This document shows, in pieces, positions 33,718 through 42,106 of a stretch of 50,991 bases of DNA (the stretch's first letter is position 1; every line of letters starts with the position of its first letter). Source of the DNA: Brevundimonas sp. (GTDB lineage: Bacteria; Pseudomonadota; Alphaproteobacteria; Caulobacterales; Caulobacteraceae); NCBI RefSeq assembly GCF_013912005.1, contig NZ_JACESB010000017.1, forward strand, positions 1 to 50,991. Direction: 5' to 3'. The translations under genes were made by a program, and so were the position numbers. Below the pieces are notes generated by a model. It saw nothing but the letters and a program-made list of their open reading frames with translations. It was not told the origin of the DNA and made no database searches.

Positions 33718-34782
33718 ATGACCCGCATCCTTCTCGCCGCCGCCTCGGCGGCGGCCCTTCTCGCCCTCGGCGCCTGCGGCGACGGCGGCGCCGGCTCGCA
33801 GGCCGCCCGCTCGGGCATCTGGGCCGCCGGCTCCTCGACCGTCTTCCCGTTCGCGACGCGCGTGGCGGAGAACTTCTCGCGCACCGCCGGCGGTTCGGCG
33901 CCGCGGGTCGAGTCGCTCGGCACCGGCGGCGGCATCAAGGCCTTCTGCCAGGGCGTCGGCCCGAGCACGCCGGACATCGCCAACGCCTCGCGTCCGATGA
34001 AGGCCTCGGAGTTCGCCGAGTGCCAGAAGAACGGCGTCACCGACATCGTCGAGATCAAGATCGGCTACGACGGCATCGTCGTGGCGACCGCCCGCGACGG
34101 CGGCGGCTTCAACCTGCGCCTGCAGGACCTCTACCTCGGCCTCGCCAAGGAAGTGCCCGGCGAGGGCGACGCCTTCGTCGCCAACCCGGCCACGACGTGG
34201 AACCAGGTCAACCCGGCCCTGCCGGCCCAGCGCATCCAGGTCTACGGCCCGCCGCCGACCTCGGGCACCCGCGACGCCTTCCTCGAGCTGGGCATGGCGC
34301 CCGGCGCCGAGCGCCTGCCGGCCATGGCCGCGCTGAAGCAGGCGGACGAGGACCGCTTCGAGACGATCGCCCACACCCTGCGCGAGGACAACGCCTGGAT
34401 CGACTCCGGCGAGAACGACAACGCCATCGTCCAGACCCTGACCCGCACCCCCGGCTCGCTGGGCGTGTTCGGCTTCAGCTTCCTGGAGCAGAACATGGAT
34501 ACGGTGAAGGCCGAGACCATCGACGGCGTCGCCCCCTCGGTCGAGACCATCGCCGACGGCTCCTACCCGCTGGCCCGCAGCCTCTACATCTACGTGAAGA
34601 AGCAGCACGTGGGCGTGATCCCGGGGCTGGAGCAGTTCGTGATGGAGTTCATGTCCGAAGCCTCGGCCGGTCGCGGCGGCTATCTGCAGGACCGCGGCCT
34701 GGTGCCGCTGCCGGCGGACGAACTGGCGACGCAGCGCGCCATCGCCAACGCCCTGACGCCGATGCAGGCGCCGGCGAACTGA
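33718..34782 (+). CDS. PstS-family phosphate-binding lipoprotein
   Basis: A 354-residue substrate-binding protein with a lipoprotein signal (lipobox LALGAC). The opening AAGSSTVFPFATRVAENF and the later SLGTGGGIKAFCQG, TPDIANASRPM and PTSGTRDAF are the phosphate-contacting loops of PstS. It resembles the larger PstS/SphX-like group found in alphaproteobacteria. No pstC/A/B genes follow: an intrinsic terminator closes the gene, so it acts with a transporter encoded elsewhere or as a phosphate-sensing scavenger. Possible Pho-box repeats lie upstream. Confidence 0.88.
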   Translation: MTRILLAAASAAALLALGACGDGGAGSQAARSGIWAAGSSTVFPFATRVAENFSRTAGGSAPRVESLGTGGGIKAFCQGVGPSTPDIANASRPMKASEFAECQKNGVTDIVEIKIGYDGIVVATARDGGGFNLRLQDLYLGLAKEVPGEGDAFVANPATTWNQVNPALPAQRIQVYGPPPTSGTRDAFLELGMAPGAERLPAMAALKQADEDRFETIAHTLREDNAWIDSGENDNAIVQTLTRTPGSLGVFGFSFLEQNMDTVKAETIDGVAPSVETIADGSYPLARSLYIYVKKQHVGVIPGLEQFVMEFMSEASAGRGGYLQDRGLVPLPADELATQRAIANALTPMQAPAN

Positions 34783-34803
34783 TCCGACCGCGGGTCGGAA
34801 CGG

Positions 34804-34834
34804 AAAGGGCCCCGGAGCGATCCGGGGCCCTTTT
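34804..34834 (+). terminator. Intrinsic terminator after the PstS-like gene
   Basis: GGGCCCCGGA, loop GCGA, TCCGGGGCCC: a perfect 10-bp stem (34807-34830) preceded by AAA and followed by TTTT. This is the strongest rho-independent terminator in the window. The flanking A and T runs let it work in both directions, serving the facing glycosyltransferase gene too. Confidence 0.9.
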
Positions 34835-34839
34835 CGCCT

Positions 34840-35925
34840 TCAGGCGGCGGCGCGCTTGCGCAGCCGGGCCAGACGCCGCAGGCGGCGCCAGAAGCGGCCG
34901 CGTTCGGGTTCGGGGTAGGGCTGGAGGTTCTGCACGAACTCCTCGGCCGAGGCGCGCCAGCTGAACTTCTCGGCATAGGCGCGGACCGTCTTGCGGTCGC
35001 ACTTGAGGGCTTCGAGGCAGGCGGTGCGCAGGTCCTTGTCGATCGCCCCGGCGTTGGACCCGGGGATGATGTCGATCGGGCCGTGGGCCGGGTAGGCGGC
35101 GACCGGCGTGCCCGTGGCCATGGCTTCGAGGATCACAAGGCCGAAGGTGTCGGTCCAGCTGGGGAAGACGAAGACGTCGGCGTCGCGGAAGCAGCGCGCC
35201 AGCTCCTCGCCGAAGCGGGCGCCGAGGAATTTGGCCTCGGGGTACCGGGCCTGCAGGTCCTCCCGCGCCGGCCCGTCGCCGACGACGATCTTGGTGCCGG
35301 GCAGGTCCGTCTCGAGGAAGGCCTCGATGTTCTTCTCGACCGCGACCCGGCCGACGTTCAGCCAGAACGGGCGCGGCCAGTCCTTGCCGCCCAGCTCGTC
35401 GTAAATCGGCTTCAGGTCGGGGTTGAACTGCTCGGTGTCGACGCCGCGGGTCCACGGGGACACGTTGCGGAAGCCGTGGGCGGTCAGCTCGTCGCGGAGG
35501 GTGGGCGTGGCGACCATCAGCCGGCCCGACGGCTTGTGGAACCACTTCATGTAGGCGTAGCCGACCTGGACCGGGATCGGGAACCGGGCCGAGACATACT
35601 CCGGGAATTTGGTGTGGTAGCTGGTCGTGAACGGCAGCTTCCATTCGACGCAGATGCGGCGGGTGGCGATGCCGATCGGGCCCTCGGTGGCGATGTGCAC
35701 CGCCTCCGGCTCGAACGCCCGCAGCCGCTCGCGAATCTCCTCCTCGGCGCCCAGCGCCAGGCGGATTTCGGGATAGGTCGGGCAGGGGATGGTCTTGAAC
35801 TGGCTGGGTTCGATGACCTCGACCTCGTGTCCCATGGCGCGGCATTCCGCGGTGATCCGGGACAGGGTGCGGACGACGCCGTTGACCTGGGGCTCCCAGG
35901 CGTCGGTGGCCAGGACGATGCGCAT
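34840..35925 (-). CDS. GT4-family glycosyltransferase (group 1)
   Basis: A 361-residue retaining glycosyltransferase. The N-terminal domain opens IVLATDAWEPQVNGVVRTL, typical of the GDP-mannose-dependent alpha-mannosyltransferase (MgtA-like) group. The C-terminal nucleotide-sugar domain shows LNVGRVAVEKNIEAFL, VGDGPAREDL and the E-x7-E motif in PSWTDTFGLVILEAMATGTPV. It may glycosylate a lipid (for example diglucuronosyl- or mannosyl-glycerolipids) or envelope polymer; donor and acceptor are not shown. Basic C-terminal tail (RRLRRLARLRKR) suggests membrane association. It is convergent with the PstS-like gene and divergent from putA. Confidence 0.88.
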   Translation of the reverse strand: MRIVLATDAWEPQVNGVVRTLSRITAECRAMGHEVEVIEPSQFKTIPCPTYPEIRLALGAEEEIRERLRAFEPEAVHIATEGPIGIATRRICVEWKLPFTTSYHTKFPEYVSARFPIPVQVGYAYMKWFHKPSGRLMVATPTLRDELTAHGFRNVSPWTRGVDTEQFNPDLKPIYDELGGKDWPRPFWLNVGRVAVEKNIEAFLETDLPGTKIVVGDGPAREDLQARYPEAKFLGARFGEELARCFRDADVFVFPSWTDTFGLVILEAMATGTPVAAYPAHGPIDIIPGSNAGAIDKDLRTACLEALKCDRKTVRAYAEKFSWRASAEEFVQNLQPYPEPERGRFWRRLRRLARLRKRAAA

Positions 35926-36038
35926 GTGGGCCGTAAGGCTCCGCCGTTGATCGGGGGAACGGTCTAGCGCCTTGCGGCGACATTGGCGAGACGTCGCGCC
36001 CTCTCCCGCTCCCCCGAAAAAGGAGCTAGAGGCGGCGC

Positions 36039-39000
36039 ATGAACGCGCACGTCCCGCCTCCCGCCGCCCTGTCCCAGGACTGGGATGCCCTCGACCACGG
36101 CAAGTTCGCCGACGAGGGCGAGATCGTGCGGGGGCTTCTGGCGCGGGTCCCGCTGGACGCCGCGGAGCGCGAGGCCGTGGTCGCGCAGGCCGTCGACCTG
36201 GTGGAACTGGCGCGCAAGACCCAGAAGACCGAGGGCGTGGTCGAGAGCTTCCTGCAGGAGTTCAGCCTCGGCACCCGCGAGGGGCTGGCGCTGATGTGCC
36301 TGGCCGAGGCCCTGCTGCGCATCCCGGACGAGGACACCCGCGACAAGCTGATCGCCGAGAAGATCGGCTCCTCCGACTGGGCCTCGCACATCGGCCGCTC
36401 GGACAACCTGTTCGTCAACGCCTCGACCTGGGGGCTGATGCTGACCGGCAAGCTGGTCGACGTCGACGAGGACGCCCGCCGGGACCTGCCCGGCTTCCTC
36501 CGCCGGGTGGCCGGGCGGCTCGGCGAGCCGGTGATCCGCCAGGCGGTGGCCGCCGCCGTGCGGATGATGGGCGAGCAGTTCGTGGTCGGCCGCACCATCG
36601 GCGGGGCGCTCAAGCGCGCCAACCGGGAGCGCTGGCTCTGCAGCTTCGACATGCTGGGCGAAGGGGCGCGCACCGCCGCCGACGCCGAGCGCTACGAGAC
36701 GGTCTACGCCCAGGCCATCCACGGGGTGGGCAAGGCCATTCCCGAGCGCAAGGAGATGCAGGGGCCGATGACCGGCCACGGCGTCTCGGTGAAGCTGTCC
36801 GCCCTGTCGCCCCGCTACGAGGCGACGCAGGAGGCGCGGGTCTGGGCCGAGCTGTACCCGCGTGTGAAGCGGCTGGCCCTGATCGCGGCGTCGTACGACA
36901 TCAACTTCTGCATGGACGCCGAGGAGTCGGACCGTCTGGCGCTGTCGCTCAAGCTGCTGGACGCGCTGGCGCACGATCCCGAACTCGGCGACTGGAAGGG
37001 CCTCGGCCTGGCGGTGCAGGCCTACCAGAAGCGCGCGCCGGAAGTGATCGCCCGGGTGGCCGAGCTGGCCCGCGTCTCCGGACGCCGGATCATGGTCCGT
37101 CTGGTCAAGGGCGCCTACTGGGACACCGAGATCAAGCGCGGTCAGGTCATGGGGCGGCCGGACTATCCGGTCTTCACCACCAAGGCGGCCACGGATCTCA
37201 ACTACCTGGTGTGCGCGCGCGACATCATCGCCGCCGCGCCGCACCTGTACGGCCAGTTCGCCACCCACAACGCGGTGTCGCTGGCGGCGGTCCAGCACAT
37301 GGCCCGGCGCGCCGGCGAGAAGGTGGAGTTCCAGCGCCTGCACGGCATGGGCGAGGCGCTGTACGAGGCGGCGGAGCAGATCTGGCGCGCCGACCGCTTC
37401 GTGGTGCGCAGCTACGCCCCGGTCGGCGGTCACGAGGAGCTGCTGCCCTATCTGGTGCGCCGCCTGCTCGAGAACGGCGCCAACTCCTCCTTCGTCCACG
37501 CCCTGCTCGACGAGCGCGTGCCGGCGACGACCGTCGCCGCCGATCCGATCTCCCAGGTCGAGGCCCACCCCGACCGTCACTCCAGAATTCCGGCCCCCAG
37601 GAACATGTACACCGACAGGCAGAACTCCCTCGGCCGCGACTACAGCCGGCGCGAGGATCGCGAACGCCACGCCCAGGCGCTGGAGCTGGTCGACCGCGAG
37701 AAGCTGACCTCGGGGCCGATCATCGGCGGCATGCTGCGCGCCGGCGTGAATCCCCAGGACGTGACCAACCCCTACGACTCCAACCAGGTGCTGGGCCACG
37801 TCTCGGAGGCGGACGAGGCCGATATCGACGCCGCCGCGGCCGCCGCGGCCAGGGCGCAGATCGCCTGGGACCGGCAGGGCGGCGCGCGCCGCGCGCTGGT
37901 GCTGCGCGCCATGGCCGACGTGCTGGAGAACGACCTCGACCGGCTGGTGGCCCTGCTGGCGCGCGAGGCCGGCAAGACGCTGAACGACGGCGTGGCCGAG
38001 GTGCGCGAGGCGGCCGACTTCTGCCGCTACTACGCCATGCTGGCCGAGCGCGACTTCGGCGGGCCCGAGACGCTCCAGGGGCCGGTCGGCGAGACCAACC
38101 AGCTGGTCCTGCACGGCCGCGGCGTCTTCGCCTGCATCAGCCCGTGGAACTTCCCGCTGGCCATCTTCACCGGCCAGATCGCCGCCGCGCTTGCGGCCGG
38201 CAACGCCGTGCTCGCCAAGCCCGCCGAGCAGACCCCGCTGATCGCCGCCGAGGCCGTGCGCCTGTTCCACCACGCGGGTCTGGATCCGGACCTGCTGGCC
38301 CTCGTGCCGGGCCGTGGCGAGACCGTGGGCGCGGCCCTGGTCAGCCATCCGGGGATCGACGGCGTGGCCTTCACCGGCGGCACCGACACGGCGACGATGA
38401 TCAACCGCGCCCTCGCTGCGCGGCCCGGCCCGATCATCCCCTTCATCGCCGAGACCGGCGGGCTGAACGGCATGTTCGTGGACACCACCGCCCTGCGCGA
38501 GCAGGTCATCGACGACGTGATCCTGTCGGCCTTCGGCTCGGCCGGGCAGCGCTGCTCGGCCCTGCGCATGCTCTATGTGCCGAAGGACTCGGCCGACCAG
38601 CTGATCGAGGGGCTGAAGGGCGCCCTGGCCGCCCAGGTGGTCGGCGACCCGGCCGATCCGGGCACCGACATCGGGCCGGTCATCGACATGGCCTCGCGGC
38701 AGATGCTGGAGAGCCACGTGAAGCGGCTGGCCCGCGAGGGCAGGATCATCGCCCGCGCCTCGCTGCCGGCCGGCTCCGAACGCGGCGAGCTGTTCGCCCC
38801 GACGATCGCCGAGGTCAACACGCCCGACTTCCTCGAGAAGGAGGTGTTCGGCCCCATCCTGCACATCTACCGCTACGATCCGGCGAAGCTGAAGGAGGTG
38901 GCCGGCAAGCTGGCCGCCCGCGGCTACGGCCTGACGCTGGGCGTGCACAGCCGGATCGAGGCCTTCGCCAGCGAGGTGATCCGCCTGGTGCCCGCGGGCA

Positions 39001-39185
39001 ATGTCTACATCAACCGCTCGATCACCGGCGCGGTCGTCGGCGTCCAGCCGTTCGGCGGCGAGGGCCTCAGCGGCACCGGCCCGAAGGCCGGCGGCCCCTA
39101 CAGCCTGATCCGCTATGCGGCCGAGAAGGCCATCAGCAACAACATCTCCGCCCAGGGCGGCGATCCGGCGCTGCTGAACCTGTAG
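36039..39185 (+). CDS. putA: Bifunctional proline dehydrogenase / P5C dehydrogenase
   Basis: Oxidises proline to glutamate in two steps. Of its 1048 residues, about 1-500 hold the FAD-dependent proline dehydrogenase barrel (MTGHGVSVKLSALSPRYE, RIMVRLVKGAYWDTEIK, FATHNAVSLA, EFQRLHGMGEALYE). Residues about 520-1040 hold the aldehyde dehydrogenase (GRGVFACISPWNFPLAIFTG, AETGGLNGMFVD, catalytic C839 in GQRCSALRML). The N-terminal ribbon-helix-helix repressor domain of E. coli PutA is absent, so it cannot autoregulate; the usual control in alphaproteobacteria is an Lrp-type protein (established for PutR). It starts at ATG 36039 with GGAG upstream and stands alone, divergent from the GT4 gene. Confidence 0.96.
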   Translation: MNAHVPPPAALSQDWDALDHGKFADEGEIVRGLLARVPLDAAEREAVVAQAVDLVELARKTQKTEGVVESFLQEFSLGTREGLALMCLAEALLRIPDEDTRDKLIAEKIGSSDWASHIGRSDNLFVNASTWGLMLTGKLVDVDEDARRDLPGFLRRVAGRLGEPVIRQAVAAAVRMMGEQFVVGRTIGGALKRANRERWLCSFDMLGEGARTAADAERYETVYAQAIHGVGKAIPERKEMQGPMTGHGVSVKLSALSPRYEATQEARVWAELYPRVKRLALIAASYDINFCMDAEESDRLALSLKLLDALAHDPELGDWKGLGLAVQAYQKRAPEVIARVAELARVSGRRIMVRLVKGAYWDTEIKRGQVMGRPDYPVFTTKAATDLNYLVCARDIIAAAPHLYGQFATHNAVSLAAVQHMARRAGEKVEFQRLHGMGEALYEAAEQIWRADRFVVRSYAPVGGHEELLPYLVRRLLENGANSSFVHALLDERVPATTVAADPISQVEAHPDRHSRIPAPRNMYTDRQNSLGRDYSRREDRERHAQALELVDREKLTSGPIIGGMLRAGVNPQDVTNPYDSNQVLGHVSEADEADIDAAAAAAARAQIAWDRQGGARRALVLRAMADVLENDLDRLVALLAREAGKTLNDGVAEVREAADFCRYYAMLAERDFGGPETLQGPVGETNQLVLHGRGVFACISPWNFPLAIFTGQIAAALAAGNAVLAKPAEQTPLIAAEAVRLFHHAGLDPDLLALVPGRGETVGAALVSHPGIDGVAFTGGTDTATMINRALAARPGPIIPFIAETGGLNGMFVDTTALREQVIDDVILSAFGSAGQRCSALRMLYVPKDSADQLIEGLKGALAAQVVGDPADPGTDIGPVIDMASRQMLESHVKRLAREGRIIARASLPAGSERGELFAPTIAEVNTPDFLEKEVFGPILHIYRYDPAKLKEVAGKLAARGYGLTLGVHSRIEAFASEVIRLVPAGNVYINRSITGAVVGVQPFGGEGLSGTGPKAGGPYSLIRYAAEKAISNNISAQGGDPALLNL

Positions 39186-39194
39186 GGGCGGTCG

Positions 39195-39752
39195 TCAGGG
39201 GGCCGGCCGGGCCTCCGCCGCCGCCTTGCGGAACAGCCAGGCGGACAGGGCCCAGCCGGCCGTGAAGACGCCGACGATGACGAAGGTGAAGTGGCCGCCG
39301 ATCAGGGCCACCACCGCCGTCCCCGCCTGGGCGACGGCGGTCGCCGCCATGGCGATCGCCAGCCCCTTCGCCCGGAAGCGGGCGAGGAAGGCGCCGGCGA
39401 TGGCCACCAGGAGAACGCCGAAGAACATCAGGTTGATGGGGTCGTCCTCGCTGCCGATGATCCCGACGGCGAGGTTCGACCAGACGATCAGGAAGGCGGT
39501 TCCCAGCGCCACCACCACGCCCGCCCGCCAGGCGAGACCGCCGCTGGCCCGCAGCGCCAGCTCGAACACGGTCAGCGGCACAGCCAGCATGATCCCGGCG
39601 ACGATGAAGTCGAAGGCGGTCCAGTCCACATCCGCGCCCAGACGCATGGCCACGGCCGGGACGGAGAGCAGGACGGCCGCCCCGATCCACGGCAGCAGCC
39701 GCCACCCGCTCGCGCCGCGCCGTCCGCGCCCGTTCTCCGCCTGCATCGTCAT
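39195..39752 (-). CDS. Multi-pass membrane protein, unknown function
   Basis: A 185-residue protein with five or six hydrophobic helices starting near residue 20 (GWRLLPWIGAAVLLSVPAVAM). I recognise no functional domain. DPINLMFFGVLL and FDFIVAGIMLAVPLTVFELALR give it a regular small-membrane-protein look seen in many alphaproteobacteria. ATG 39752 has GGAGA 7 bases upstream; the frame is open further back through the leader region. It converges on putA with a 9-base gap. Confidence 0.75.
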   Translation of the reverse strand: MTMQAENGRGRRGASGWRLLPWIGAAVLLSVPAVAMRLGADVDWTAFDFIVAGIMLAVPLTVFELALRASGGLAWRAGVVVALGTAFLIVWSNLAVGIIGSEDDPINLMFFGVLLVAIAGAFLARFRAKGLAIAMAATAVAQAGTAVVALIGGHFTFVIVGVFTAGWALSAWLFRKAAAEARPAP

Positions 39753-39907
39753 CGCCTGTCTCCCTGGTTGGCGCGGCCATCCATGCGGCGGGGGGCGGTG
39801 AGCGTCATGAGCAAGTTCTGAGCCCGGCCTGAAACCTTCCTGCGAGGGCGTCCGAAGATCGGCTGCGGCGGCCCTTGAACGCTGCGGACGGCCGCCCCAG
39901 ATGACCG

Positions 39908-40016
39908 CCACTCATCGAGATCGGCTGAGGGGCAGGCCCTTTGACGCCGGGGCAACCGCCGCAGCTGCGGAATGGTGCCAACTCCTGCGGGGACCCTGTC
40001 CTCGACAGATGAGTGG
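39908..40016 (+). promoter_or_regulatory. S-box (SAM-I) riboswitch
   Basis: The order of conserved elements is that of an S-box. P1 pairs CCACTCATC (39908-39916) perfectly with GATGAGTGG (40008-40016). P2 joins CGGC with GCCG around GAGGGGCAGGCCC and TTTGA, giving the kink-turn and pseudoknot loop. Then comes GGGCAACC, P3 CCGC..GCGG, the core GGTGCCAACTCC, and P4 CTGCGGGGAC with GTCCTCG-A-CAG. The last bases read AGATGAG. A competing hairpin (GAGT..CGCC with GGCG..ACTC) overlaps the 3' side of P1. It would switch off the ATP-grasp/monooxygenase operon when S-adenosylmethionine is abundant. Confidence 0.9.
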
Positions 40017-40070
40017 GGCGCCTCCGGGCGGACTCACCCGCTGTCGCCCGTGGAGTTCTCGATCCGTGCG

Positions 40071-41000
40071 ATGGAGGCTCCCCTGGCTGATCTGGCCGTA
40101 TTCTACGAACACCCGACCTGGTTCGAACCCCTGTTCGCGGCGCTGGATCGCCGCGGCGTGGACTGGCGCGCGATCGCGGCCGGCGACCACACCTTCGATC
40201 CGGGACCCGGCGCGCCGCCGGCCCCGGTGATCCTGAACCGCATTGGCATGTCGGCCTTCCTGCGGCAGAGCGACCATCCGATCTTCTACGCCCGCACCCT
40301 GTTCGACCACTGGCAGGGGCAGGGCGCGCGGGTGGTGAACGGCGCCGCCATGGACGTCGACACCTCCAAGGCCCGGCAGATCTCGCTGATCCGGCGCCTC
40401 GGCCACGGCGCCCCCGAGACCCGGGTGGCGCACCGGATCGTCGACCTTCCGGCCGCCGCCGCGGAGCTGCGCTTCCCGGTGCTGGTCAAGCCGGACATCG
40501 GCGGGTCGGGCGCCGGCATCCGCCGGTTCGAGACGGCCGAAGACCTCGCCGCCGCAGTGGCGGGCGGGGAGCTGTCGATGGGGATCAACAGCACCGTCCT
40601 GGTGCAGGAGGCGGCGCCGATCCGCGGCGGCCGCATCGTGCGGATCGAGACCCTGGGCGGGCGCTTCCTGTACGCCTGCAGCGTCGAGAGCGGCGGCTTC
40701 GACCTGTGCCTCGCCGACGTCTGCCTTGTGGCGCCGGGCAAGCCCTCGCTGCAGATCCAGCGTGTCGAACCGCCGGCCGCAGTGGTCGCGGCGGCGGAGT
40801 CCATCGTTCAGGCGGCGGGCATAGACGTCGGCGGGGTCGAGTACCTCGTCGACGACCGCGACGGCTCGGTGCTGTTCTACGACGTCAACGCCCTGTCCAA
40901 CTTCGTCGCCGACCCGCAGGCGGTGCTCGGCTTCGACCCCCACGACAACCTGATCGACTACCTCGTCGACGAGATCGCCGCCAGGAAGGGCGCACAATGA
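40071..41000 (+). CDS. ATP-grasp ligase (RimK-like), SAM-riboswitch controlled
   Basis: About 309 residues, soluble. The N-terminal ~110 residues form a pre-ATP-grasp domain (LADLAVFYEHPTWFEPLFAAL). The ATP-grasp core has FPVLVKPDIGGSGAGI (the ATP-binding Lys and glycine loop), VLVQEAAP and GVEYLVDD...VLFYDVNALSNF with the metal-binding acidic and Asn residues. Such enzymes ligate a carboxylate to an amine or thiol using ATP; relatives include RimK and peptide ligases. The substrate is unknown. ATG 40071 is used; GTG 40050 is possible. Its stop overlaps the monooxygenase start by 4 bases and an S-box lies in the leader, so the product probably belongs to sulfur or methionine metabolism. Confidence 0.82.
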   Translation: MEAPLADLAVFYEHPTWFEPLFAALDRRGVDWRAIAAGDHTFDPGPGAPPAPVILNRIGMSAFLRQSDHPIFYARTLFDHWQGQGARVVNGAAMDVDTSKARQISLIRRLGHGAPETRVAHRIVDLPAAAAELRFPVLVKPDIGGSGAGIRRFETAEDLAAAVAGGELSMGINSTVLVQEAAPIRGGRIVRIETLGGRFLYACSVESGGFDLCLADVCLVAPGKPSLQIQRVEPPAAVVAAAESIVQAAGIDVGGVEYLVDDRDGSVLFYDVNALSNFVADPQAVLGFDPHDNLIDYLVDEIAARKGAQ

Positions 41001-42037
41001 GATACGGCTATTGGGCTCCGGTGTTCGGCGGCTGGCTGCGCAACATCCCGGAAGAAGGCGGACCGGCCGACTGGGAGTCGATCTCGCGGCTGGTGCGGCG
41101 GTCGGAGGATCTCGGTTACGACCTGACCCTGATCGCCGAGCTGAACCTGAACGACATCCGCGGCGTCGAGGCGCCGGCGCTGGACGCCTGGTCCACCGCC
41201 GCGGCGCTCGCCGCCGTCACCCGCTCGATCGAGCTGATGGTGGCGGTGCGGCCAAATTTCCACCAGCCGGCGCTGTTCGCCAAGGCCGCCGCCAACATCG
41301 ACAATATCGCCCGCGGACGGCTGGCGCTGAACGTGGTGTCCTCGTGGTGGGCGAAGGAGGCGCAGAGCTACGGCCTGCACTTCGACGAGCATGACGATCG
41401 CTACGCGCGCACGTCCGAGTGGCTGAAGGTGGTCGACGGCCTGTGGTCGGAGAAGCGCTTCAGCTTCTCCGGCGACTACTACCGGCTCGAGGACGCGATC
41501 GTCGAACCGAAGCCGTTCCGCCGGCCGCGCCCGGTGGTCTACGCCGGCGGCGAGTCCGACGCCGCCAAGACGATGATCGCGCGGCAGTGCGACGCCTATG
41601 TCATGCACGGCGACACGCCCGAAATCATCCGCGGCAAGATCGCCGACATGCGCGAGCGGCGCGACCGGGAGGGCCTGCCGCCGCTGCAGTTCGGCATGGC
41701 CGCCTACGCCATCGTCCGGGACAGCCAGGCGGAGGCGGAGCGCGAGCTGGAGCGGATCACGATCATTCCGGGCCTCGCGGAAGGCGCGCCGCCGCCGGGC
41801 TTCGCCAACTTCGACCAGTGGCTCTCGGGCACGCAGCTGGAGCGGGAGATGAAGGTCCGCGAGTATTCCGTCTCCAACCGCGGCCTGCGGCCCGGCCTGG
41901 TCGGGACCCCGGAGACCGTGGCGGAGCGGCTGGAGGCCTTTGCGGATGCGGGCGTCGATCTGGTGCTCCTGCAGATGAGCCCGCAGTTGGAGGAGATGGA
42001 GCGCTTCTCGCAGCAGGTGATCCGGCCCGCCGGCTGA
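40997..42037 (+). CDS. LLM flavin monooxygenase, sulfone/sulfonate (SfnG/SsuD)-like
   Basis: FMN-dependent monooxygenase of 346 residues. The opening MRYGYWAPVFGGWLRNIPEEGG, with RPNFHQPALFAKAAANIDNIARGRLALNVVSSW and RPVVYAGGESDAAK, is very like the dimethylsulfone/methanesulfonate/alkanesulfonate monooxygenase group, which releases sulfite from organosulfur compounds. It starts at ATG 40997, overlapping the ATP-grasp stop in ATGA, so the two are coupled. With the SAM-sensing leader, use of an organic sulfur source when methionine is scarce is the simplest reading (inference). No flavin reductase is adjacent. The hairpin at 42064 may end the transcript. Confidence 0.85.
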   Translation: MRYGYWAPVFGGWLRNIPEEGGPADWESISRLVRRSEDLGYDLTLIAELNLNDIRGVEAPALDAWSTAAALAAVTRSIELMVAVRPNFHQPALFAKAAANIDNIARGRLALNVVSSWWAKEAQSYGLHFDEHDDRYARTSEWLKVVDGLWSEKRFSFSGDYYRLEDAIVEPKPFRRPRPVVYAGGESDAAKTMIARQCDAYVMHGDTPEIIRGKIADMRERRDREGLPPLQFGMAAYAIVRDSQAEAERELERITIIPGLAEGAPPPGFANFDQWLSGTQLEREMKVREYSVSNRGLRPGLVGTPETVAERLEAFADAGVDLVLLQMSPQLEEMERFSQQVIRPAG

Positions 42038-42063
42038 CGGCCTGCCGGCGGCCGCTCGTCGCA

Positions 42064-42082
42064 GGCGGCTTGCGGAGCCGCC
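42064..42082. terminator. Hairpin after the LLM monooxygenase gene
   Basis: GGCGGCT (42064-42070) pairs with AGCCGCC (42076-42082) around TGCGG. It has no T-run, so termination here would be incomplete or factor-dependent, and the MpaB-type gene 70 bases downstream may still be co-transcribed. Confidence 0.3.
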
Positions 42083-42106
42083 GGCGGCGCCGGACGTTGC
42101 TCGGGC

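Noticed and set aside
36039-36200. N-terminal ribbon-helix-helix repressor domain in PutA
   Set aside because: The protein begins just ahead of the proline dehydrogenase part and shows no RHH pattern.
35964-38948. A 994-codon minus-strand open frame opposite putA, and similar long frames opposite nrdA, yidC and the bkd genes
   Set aside because: They lie exactly across strong, motif-verified genes, have low-complexity translations and no ribosome binding sites.
39970-40000. Cobalamin riboswitch, suggested by GGTGCCAACTCC
   Set aside because: The rest of the B12-box architecture is absent, while all S-box helices and core elements are present.
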